A stretch of DNA of 64,000 bases. Origin: Ferrimonas marina. GTDB taxonomy: Bacteria > Pseudomonadota > Gammaproteobacteria > Enterobacterales > Shewanellaceae. The stretch is taken from contig NZ_FQXG01000002.1 in the NCBI RefSeq assembly GCF_900129905.1, positions 558,001-622,000 of the forward strand, in the 5' to 3' direction. The translations under genes and the position numbers were made by a program. Below are positions 57,642 to 64,000 of the stretch, piece after piece. The notes beneath the pieces are model-generated. The model had not been told where the DNA came from, ran no database searches, and saw only the letters and a program-made list of their open reading frames with translations. The stretch's first letter is position 1. Every line of letters starts with the position of its first letter.

Positions 57642-58781
57642 CTAGCGCTGGGTGTCAGACTGGAAGGGTTGCACCTCCTGGGTCACCGGTGTCACCACGG
57701 CGCCGGGGCGGATTTTCTGCAGCCCCTCGACCACGATCTGCTCCCCCACTGACAGGCCGCTCTTCACCGCCCAATCGACACCAAAGCGATCCCCCAGCTC
57801 AACGATGCGCTTCTGCACCGTGTTGCCCTCGGCCACCACCATGACGTAGCGGCCCTGCTGATCCTCCTGCACCGCGGACTGAGGCACCAGCAAGCGAGTT
57901 TCCTCCTCCGGCGAGCCGATCTCGATGCTGACGTACATCCCCGGCACCACCAGCAGATCCGGGTTGGGGAAGCGGGCGCGAATATTGATGGTACCGGTGG
58001 CGGCATCCACCCGGTTGTCGACGAAGTCGATGGAGCCGATCTGCTCGAACCGCTCACCGTCCGGCAGGATCATCTCCACCGGCAGTGCATCCAGGCTGAT
58101 GGTCGATTCATTGCGCACCAAGCGCCGGGCCCGGGTCATCTCCCGCTCAGAGGATTGGAAGAAGACGTAGATGGGATCGGCCTGCACCAGGGTGGCCAGG
58201 TCAGTCTGGGGACTGACCAAATCGCCGGTGGCCACCAGCGACGCAGAGATGCGGCCACCAATGGGGGCGCTGACCTGGGTGTAGGAGAGCTGCAGCTGAG
58301 CACGCTCCAGTGCCGCCTCCTGCTGCACAACCTGGGCCTCGGCCTGCAGTTTGCGGGAGGTCAGCTGGTCCATATCGTTGTCGGAGATCATGCCATCCGG
58401 ATGCAGCCGTCGGCCCCGCTCCCAGTTAAGCACCGCGGCGTCCCGTGCCGCCACGCCCTGGGCCAGCACCGCCTGGGCCTGTTCCACCTCGGACTCGTAA
58501 CTGGCAGGGTCAATGGTGAACAGCAGATCACCGGCTTCCACCTTCTGGCCATCATTGAAGTGGCGTTGCAGCACCTGGCCTGTGATCTGCGGCTGCAGGG
58601 TGACATCCTCAAACGCCTGGGTACGGCCGACAAACTCCGCCTTGGGCTGCACCATGCGCTCAGCCACCGCCAATACCTGGACGCTGGGCGGCGGTGCCTC
58701 CACCTGGACCGGGGCCTGTTCGCAGCCGGTCAAACCCATCATTACCAAGCCCAGCAGACCCCAACGCTTTGTTCCATCCAT
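57642..58781 (-). CDS. RND efflux membrane fusion lipoprotein, operon 2
   Basis: Adaptor of about 379 residues with lipobox GLTGC (Cys about residue 20), barrel-sandwich segments (VGRTQAFEDVTLQPQITGQV; GDLLFTIDPASYESEVEQAQ), hairpin helices (LERAQLQLSYTQVSAPIGG) and beta domains (ADPIYVFFQSSEREMTR; SAVQEDQQGRYVMVV). I use the ATG at 58781; a GTG three codons upstream (58790) is also open. Divergent from ppk2. Confidence 0.94.
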   Translation of the reverse strand: MDGTKRWGLLGLVMMGLTGCEQAPVQVEAPPPSVQVLAVAERMVQPKAEFVGRTQAFEDVTLQPQITGQVLQRHFNDGQKVEAGDLLFTIDPASYESEVEQAQAVLAQGVAARDAAVLNWERGRRLHPDGMISDNDMDQLTSRKLQAEAQVVQQEAALERAQLQLSYTQVSAPIGGRISASLVATGDLVSPQTDLATLVQADPIYVFFQSSEREMTRARRLVRNESTISLDALPVEMILPDGERFEQIGSIDFVDNRVDAATGTINIRARFPNPDLLVVPGMYVSIEIGSPEEETRLLVPQSAVQEDQQGRYVMVVAEGNTVQKRIVELGDRFGVDWAVKSGLSVGEQIVVEGLQKIRPGAVVTPVTQEVQPFQSDTQR

Positions 58782-58920
58782 GACTCGCACTCGCTCTCAA
58801 CATCGTATTGCCTTCAGGCTACCACACGAGCAGTACATTTTGTTTACCAATCAACAACCTCTTCGCGACCTGGGTTCAATGGGCTAAGCTGCGGAGAGCG
58901 TTGAAAAAGGTGAACTCCCA

Positions 58921-59697
58921 ATGGATAAGAAAAAGTACGAGAAAGAGCTGGAACGCCTCCAGGTGGAGCTGGTTGCCCTGCAGGAGTGGATCAAGCAGGA
59001 GGGGCTCAAGGTGGTGGTGATCTTCGAGGGTCGCGACGCCGCCGGAAAAGGGGGCGCCATCAAGCGGATCACCGAGAAGCTCAATCCCAGGGTATGCCGG
59101 GTCTCCGCCCTGCCCGCCCCCTCGGATCGGGAGAAGACCCAGTGGTACTTCCAACGCTACGTTTCCCACCTGCCCGCCGCCGGTGAGATGGTGCTGTTCG
59201 ACCGCAGCTGGTACAACCGGGCCGGGGTGGAGCACGTGATGGGGTTCTGCACCGAGGCGGAGTACAACGACTTTCTGCGTAGCTGCCCGGAGTTCGAACG
59301 TATGCTGATCCGCTCCGGCATCATCCTGATCAAATACTGGTTCTCAGTGTCCGATGAGGTGCAGGAGAAGCGTTTCCTCGAGCGCATCAATGACCCGCTC
59401 AAGCGCTGGAAGTTCAGCCCGATGGATTTGGAGTCGCGCAGCCGCTGGCAGCTCTATTCCCAGGCCAAGGACCGGATGTTCAACCACACCGACACCCGCC
59501 ACAGCCCCTGGTTTGTTGTCGACGGCGACGACAAGCGCAAGGCCCGACTCAACTGCATCGGCCACCTGCTCAAGCAGATCCCCTACCAGCGTATCGACTA
59601 CCCGGAGATCACCCTGCCACCGCTCGATACCCGCGGCTACGTGCGCCCGCCGATGGAGGAGCAAACCCAGGTAGAAGACGCCTACAAGGACGACTGA
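58921..59697 (+). CDS. ppk2: Polyphosphate kinase 2
   Basis: Uses polyphosphate to phosphorylate nucleoside diphosphates (class I PPK2). The 258 residues have the Walker A loop IFEGRDAAGKGGAIKRI, the lid/Walker B part MVLFDRSWYNRAGVEHVMGF and KFSPMDLESRSRWQLYSQAK, HTDTRHSPWFVVDGDDK. The start ATG follows AAGGTG. A single-domain form of normal length. Neighbours suggest no pathway. Confidence 0.95.
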   Translation: MDKKKYEKELERLQVELVALQEWIKQEGLKVVVIFEGRDAAGKGGAIKRITEKLNPRVCRVSALPAPSDREKTQWYFQRYVSHLPAAGEMVLFDRSWYNRAGVEHVMGFCTEAEYNDFLRSCPEFERMLIRSGIILIKYWFSVSDEVQEKRFLERINDPLKRWKFSPMDLESRSRWQLYSQAKDRMFNHTDTRHSPWFVVDGDDKRKARLNCIGHLLKQIPYQRIDYPEITLPPLDTRGYVRPPMEEQTQVEDAYKDD

Positions 59698-59699
59698 CC

Positions 59700-59724
59700 A
59701 AAAAAAGCCCCACCGAGGTGGGGC
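59700..59724. terminator. Terminator between ppk2 and the metalloprotease gene
   Basis: GCCCCACC / GGTGGGGC stem with an A-run on the left, which gives a T-run on the minus strand behind the protease gene. Confidence 0.8.
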
Positions 59725-59757
59725 AAAGATTGGCCAAGCTCGCCAATAGGGTGTGGT

Positions 59758-62700
59758 TCAGAGCACCGGAAGATCGCCCAGCACCTGCTTGTCGTGGGCC
59801 AGCTGGGCTGTGAGCAGCTCACCCACCAACTCACCGCTGGACAAGCGGGCTCCCATCAAGTCGGCGTTGGTATCCATGAACTGCTCGACCCGCTTGATCT
59901 GAGCCATCAGCTTAGCCGCCAGCACGTTCTCCTCGGTGGCCACCAGCACCCGGCCATTGAGGCTCAAACGACTGGCCTCGGCCAGGCCCGGGCTGGCGTA
60001 GTGAACCCCCACATACTCTCGCCACCGGCGGGCTTTCTGCTCGCCCTGGTAGTCGCTGTCCACCGAGGCCAATACCACCTGGCGCAGCATCATCTGCAGC
60101 AGGTTGCTCTCTCCCTTGGGTTGACCATTGACGGTATCGAAGCCGAAGTAGCGAGAAACGCTGCGGTCGTAGTTGACCAGCGGCTCGATGCTCTCCTGCG
60201 CGGCATCCAGGTAGGGCGACAGGTACGGGCTTTGGCTATCACACTGGCTGCCGACGATGGACTCGCCACCGAAGTTGAGCCCAGCGGTGTCCACTACAGT
60301 CATCTGGCACAGCATCGCCTTGAATGCCTCGCCCACCTTGGGATCGTCCACCAATGCCAGGTGGGTTCGACCGGTGGTGCTACGCGGAGTGGTTCGGGTC
60401 ACCAGGGCCCGGACCGCCAGCAGCTTGTCCGGCCACACCCCCAGCACATCCCGTTCGTTGACGTACGGGTGGTTGGGATCGGTCACCGCGCTCTTCATGC
60501 CGTTGAGCATCCGGCCTGAGAAGGTGATGTCGGCGTGCAGTTGGTCCCAGTAATCCGGCACGATGCCGAACTTGAGCACCAGGTCCTTCAGCAGATCCGG
60601 CCGGTCCTGCAATCGGGTCACCAACTCACCGGGTGCCAGCGGGGTGGTCTCGCCGTCCAGCTTCTCGGCATTGCTGCGATAGGCTGCCAACAGATCCGCC
60701 AGCTTATAGTCGCGAGTCAGGGCCGGGCTGCCATCGTCAAAGCGGAACACGGTGTGCAAGGTGGCATCGGACTCCCCGACCAGGGTCAGGAAGAAGTCAC
60801 CGGCCTTGTCCACTGCACCGGTGTAGGCACAATACCAGGCGCTGTCGTCATCCAGGCACCACTGGCTCAGGCTGCCCATCGGCAGGGTGTTCTGCCGTTC
60901 GATGCTGGCCGGGTCCTCAACGAACTGACGGATGTCGCGCATAAACAGCTCATTGCGCTTCACCGCGTAACCCAGGATGTGGTCCTCGTAGAAGGCCTGG
61001 CGGTTGTGACGCAGGTTGTCGGTGTCGTAGCTGTCCCAGTACTTGTCGATGTAGAACTGGACGATGGCGTCATTGTCGGCCCCAGCATCGCCGCGGTTGC
61101 AGTTGCTGTTGAGGCTGACGTGGCCGTCGGTGCAGTAGCTGTAGAAGCGCAGATCGTGCTGCTGCTCGACGTTGTAGAGCACGCCGTAGCGGTGCTCACC
61201 ATCAAGTTCCCCCTTAGCCAACTCCTCCCGACGCTGCGTATCCGCAGCCTGCAGCGAGACAAACTCACCGGCCTGGGTTTCCACCTGACGGCCATAACCA
61301 AAGCGCAGCGCCGCCAAATCGTAGGGTTCAAAGGTGGTGGCAAAGCGATTGACGTTGTAGTCCATCTGGCTGGAGAAATCCGACTTGGCGGACAGGGTCG
61401 GATAGCCAGCCGCGGCAAAGGCACCGTGCTGGTGCTCCAGCTCCTGGTCAGTAAACAGGTTGTCGTGGTCGCGGCTGCCGGCGAAGTTGTGGCGCAGACC
61501 CAGGTTGTGGCCCAGCTCGTGGGTCAGGGTGCCGGAAAACGCCTGGGCAGCCAGCTTGGTGGTCAAATCATCCTGCACTGCCACTGGCATCTGGTCGATC
61601 GCCTTCAACTGGCCTCCCACCTGACCGTCGAGCCAGTATTGCGGGTTATCCCAGTCGATCAAGTGGCCCTTTACGCCGCGGGGCAGCTGGCGCACACCGG
61701 GTCCGGTGGCGTACACCACGTCCACGTGCATCAGGCTGTGCTCGGCCCAGAAGTCCTGGGTGGCTTGATCAAACTCGGCAAAGCGATCGAAGTCCTGGGC
61801 ATTGCCCTGGGCCACCGGCAGGCTCGGGACCTGAGTAGCGACCTGGCTCAGTTGCGCCGGGGCCTGTACACCATCGACATAATCACCGGCCTGAGGCATC
61901 CCCTGGCGAGCGCTCGGTTGCGACGCTTTGCCATTGCTCTGGCCGTCCACTACGGCAGCGTAGACCGACTGGCTCACCGCGTCGCCCAGGGCTGCCGCGA
62001 CTGACGCGGGCTCCAGCTTACCCCGGTTGTAGTCGAGCATCAGCTGACGGTAGTAGCGTACCGCGCCCTGCTTGAGGTTGGAGCTGTACTGGTTGGTGCG
62101 GGCGCTGACGATCTCACCGGTCAGCGGATTGGCGGCGGAGGGGCCGTAACCGGCCAGACCGTTGTCCAGCGGCTCATCGAACAGGCTGATGAAGCTGTAG
62201 CGCAGATCGCCATGACGCTTGTCACCGGCACGCTCGAGCACGATCGGCGGTAAACCGGTATGGAAGATCCGGTTCTGAATGTTGATGGCATCCACCGTCT
62301 CCTTAGCGGAGTCCAGGTAGGCCTGGTTCTTCGGCAGGTAAAAGTTGTTGCTCAGGTAGTAGGTGATCTGAGGCAACGCCGGGTTAAAGCGGTTGAGGTA
62401 GGTACGCACGTAGCCGTCGCTGCCGGCGGCGTGATTGGCGTCCCGGTAGCGATGCTCGGTGGTGAAGAAGCCAAAGGTGCCATCCTCATTCTGGGCATAG
62501 GGCACCGGCTGGTAATCCGGCGACGCCAGCTGGTCCACCGCCACGATGGAGATGAACTCGGTGGTGGTGAAGGAGAAGTTGTCGAAGTTGCCTTGGTAGT
62601 AGGCATCCAGGCAGCTAGGCGAGACCCGGTAGGTGTGCTCGATCTCCAGGTTGATCACCCCCTTGTCCAGGTCCATCTCATGGCCCCGCCAGTTGCCATC

Positions 62701-63264
62701 CTGCACCAGCCGCGGTGCCTCGGACTCACTGACGCAGGTCTTATCCAGGGCAAACAGGTCATTGACGCTGAGCTCGGCGATCTGGGTGGCGGCAAAGTCC
62801 GGCACAAAGTAGCCCTTGTCGTACCATTTCTGGTCCGCATCGGTATTGAGCTGCTCTACGTTGACGCAGTCGCCCCAGCGATCCTCAGTGCAGCGGTAAT
62901 CCACGTACTGACCCGGGATGGTCAGCACCGGCGCCTGGTTGTAGCCGTTGTCGCTGAACCGGCTGTCGTGATCCAGGCCGATGGTATCTCTATCCACCTG
63001 GCGCACCTGGATGCCGTTCTCGGTGCGGTGCAGGGTCACCAGCTTGGGGGTGCCCTGGAAGAAGCCGCGGATGTTAGCGGCGTAGCGCGGCGCCTTGCCA
63101 ACGCTGCGAATGTACATGTACTGCCGGTCGGTGGCCTGATCGATGGCCTGAGTGGTCACCTGATCGACGTCTTTCGGTAACTCCCGGTAGGGCTCGTCAC
63201 CAGCGCCACAGGCATTCAGCAGGACGAGGCTCCCTGCCAGGGAGAGGATTCTAAACAGCTTCAT
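59758..63264 (-). CDS. Large metzincin-like zinc metalloprotease lipoprotein
   Basis: A 1168-residue exported protein. The signal ends in lipobox LLNAC (Cys19). The N-terminal ~500 residues are beta-rich and unassigned. The catalytic site is at about residue 600: GTLTHELGHNLGLRHNF, the HExxHxxGxxH zinc motif of metzincins, and SQMDYNVNRF some 50 residues later fits the Met-turn. The rest (FEPYDLAALRFGYGRQ onwards) is conserved-looking but unknown to me. It resembles the DUF5117-like zinc-dependent proteases of marine bacteria, though usual length is shorter. It starts 15 bp after an outer-membrane barrel gene, so the two are probably co-transcribed. Confidence 0.85.
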   Translation of the reverse strand: MKLFRILSLAGSLVLLNACGAGDEPYRELPKDVDQVTTQAIDQATDRQYMYIRSVGKAPRYAANIRGFFQGTPKLVTLHRTENGIQVRQVDRDTIGLDHDSRFSDNGYNQAPVLTIPGQYVDYRCTEDRWGDCVNVEQLNTDADQKWYDKGYFVPDFAATQIAELSVNDLFALDKTCVSESEAPRLVQDGNWRGHEMDLDKGVINLEIEHTYRVSPSCLDAYYQGNFDNFSFTTTEFISIVAVDQLASPDYQPVPYAQNEDGTFGFFTTEHRYRDANHAAGSDGYVRTYLNRFNPALPQITYYLSNNFYLPKNQAYLDSAKETVDAINIQNRIFHTGLPPIVLERAGDKRHGDLRYSFISLFDEPLDNGLAGYGPSAANPLTGEIVSARTNQYSSNLKQGAVRYYRQLMLDYNRGKLEPASVAAALGDAVSQSVYAAVVDGQSNGKASQPSARQGMPQAGDYVDGVQAPAQLSQVATQVPSLPVAQGNAQDFDRFAEFDQATQDFWAEHSLMHVDVVYATGPGVRQLPRGVKGHLIDWDNPQYWLDGQVGGQLKAIDQMPVAVQDDLTTKLAAQAFSGTLTHELGHNLGLRHNFAGSRDHDNLFTDQELEHQHGAFAAAGYPTLSAKSDFSSQMDYNVNRFATTFEPYDLAALRFGYGRQVETQAGEFVSLQAADTQRREELAKGELDGEHRYGVLYNVEQQHDLRFYSYCTDGHVSLNSNCNRGDAGADNDAIVQFYIDKYWDSYDTDNLRHNRQAFYEDHILGYAVKRNELFMRDIRQFVEDPASIERQNTLPMGSLSQWCLDDDSAWYCAYTGAVDKAGDFFLTLVGESDATLHTVFRFDDGSPALTRDYKLADLLAAYRSNAEKLDGETTPLAPGELVTRLQDRPDLLKDLVLKFGIVPDYWDQLHADITFSGRMLNGMKSAVTDPNHPYVNERDVLGVWPDKLLAVRALVTRTTPRSTTGRTHLALVDDPKVGEAFKAMLCQMTVVDTAGLNFGGESIVGSQCDSQSPYLSPYLDAAQESIEPLVNYDRSVSRYFGFDTVNGQPKGESNLLQMMLRQVVLASVDSDYQGEQKARRWREYVGVHYASPGLAEASRLSLNGRVLVATEENVLAAKLMAQIKRVEQFMDTNADLMGARLSSGELVGELLTAQLAHDKQVLGDLPVL

Positions 63265-63279
63265 AATCAGCCTCCTTGA

Positions 63280-64000
63280 TTAGAACGAAAAGGTGGTGGC
63301 GAGGTAGAAGGTGGAGCTTCGACGGTCGTACAGCTCGAAGCCCTGGCCGGGGCCGTACTCCGGGTCGTAGAACCGGCCGGCGTTGCTGTGGCCAAGAGCC
63401 AGGCTCCAATGGGGCGTCACTTCCCAGCCCAGCTCCTCGCTCGCGGTAAAGCGGGTGTCCAGGCTGCGGCCATAGAAGTTGCGGGCCCAGCCCAGGCTGC
63501 CGTTGACGTCCAGGTACCAATCCGGACGGAAGTGCCACAGGGCATCCACCGCCACGCTGGCCTGGTGCTCGGTCAGCACTTGCTCACCGGCGGTCTGGTA
63601 GCGGTACTGGTTGTAGCGATAACGCGGCGACAGATAGAACTGCCAATCGCCCTCCGGCCGCCAGAACAGGTAAGCCCGGGCCTGGGGGGCGTACTCAAGC
63701 CGATCTTTGCGACTGGTGCGGCTGGCGGGCAGGTAGACCCCGACGCCGCCCTGCCAGCTCAGACTGTCGGACAGAGCCCAGGTGGGGGTGCGGTACTCCA
63801 GCAAGGGGTCAAACCAGCTGGACTGTTCGCCGTGCAACAGCTCCTGCTCGCCACCGAAGGTGAGGCGCAGCTGGCCCCAGTCCTGGCGGTAGCGCAGCGA
63901 GCCATCAACGGTGACCGCCTGGTAGGCGGCGTAGGCCGAGGCATCGTAGCTGTTGCGAAAGTAAGACAGGGTGGCGGCGCCGGAGAGGGGCGAGGCCTGG
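63280..64000 (-). CDS. Outer-membrane beta-barrel protein, C-terminal part (cut by window edge)
   Basis: The open frame enters from the right edge, visible for about 240 residues. It is made of alternating amphipathic strands with aromatic girdles (QLRLTFGGEQELLHGEQSSW; YLFWRPEGDWQFYLSPRYRY; LDVNGSLGWARNFYGRS) and ends with TFYLATTFSF. The terminal phenylalanine is the BAM recognition signal of outer-membrane proteins. The internal ATG at 63837 is not a start: the frame continues upstream to the edge in coding style. Family unknown. It precedes the metalloprotease gene in one likely operon. Confidence 0.75.
   Translation of the reverse strand, partial: QASPLSGAATLSYFRNSYDASAYAAYQAVTVDGSLRYRQDWGQLRLTFGGEQELLHGEQSSWFDPLLEYRTPTWALSDSLSWQGGVGVYLPASRTSRKDRLEYAPQARAYLFWRPEGDWQFYLSPRYRYNQYRYQTAGEQVLTEHQASVAVDALWHFRPDWYLDVNGSLGWARNFYGRSLDTRFTASEELGWEVTPHWSLALGHSNAGRFYDPEYGPGQGFELYDRRSSTFYLATTFSF

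Overview
The window looks like a chromosomal segment of a gammaproteobacterium of the Alteromonadales type. The high-GC core, an intact isc operon, the glyoxylate genes, BtsS/BtsR with a short CstA-type carrier, and the guaBA / der-bamB-yfgM-hisS-ispG-rodZ-pilW-rlmN order all fit. A Ferrimonas- or Shewanella-like host is my best guess, but this rests on gene content and style only. No rRNA, tRNA or CRISPR array was seen.

Layout. Bases 1-3480 are accessory DNA lying just past the 3' end of guaA. They hold the tail of an unknown gene, a truncated REP-associated tyrosine transposase with four copies of a 27-bp direct repeat, two heptanucleotide arrays, a small membrane protein gene, and an AT-rich two-gene operon encoding an SMC/ABC-like ATPase and a small TOPRIM-like protein. 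That operon is the best candidate for an undescribed, defence-type system. From 3486 to 31916 the DNA is mostly housekeeping: guaA-guaB, two hypotheticals, xseA, an FAD oxidoreductase, a diguanylate cyclase, the der-to-rlmN cluster, a CNNM/CBS membrane protein, ndk, and iscRSUA-hscBA-fdx-iscX read leftward from two adjoining IscR boxes, then trmJ and suhB.

From 32034 to 37787 lie a small membrane protein, PsiE, a YecH-family protein, the histidine kinase/LytTR regulator pair BtsS/BtsR, an extra IHF-alpha-like gene and a CstA/BtsT-family carrier. Its upstream region carries five BtsR-like direct repeats, so this is probably a complete pyruvate sensing and uptake locus. Next come 60-bp tandem repeats abutting a siroheme-synthase-like gene with an eroded methyltransferase domain, then yajC-secD-secF, tgt, queA and a tiny acidic protein. 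These are followed by acpH, two RND efflux operons on either side of aceB-aceA, a polyphosphate kinase 2 gene, and a large metzincin-like lipoprotein downstream of an outer-membrane barrel gene that runs off the right edge.

Most genes from 9.7 to 30.9 kb and from 38 to 64 kb are on the minus strand. Many transcription units end in clear hairpin-plus-T-run terminators, which are listed. All names are homology-by-eye assignments from motifs; no database search was run.
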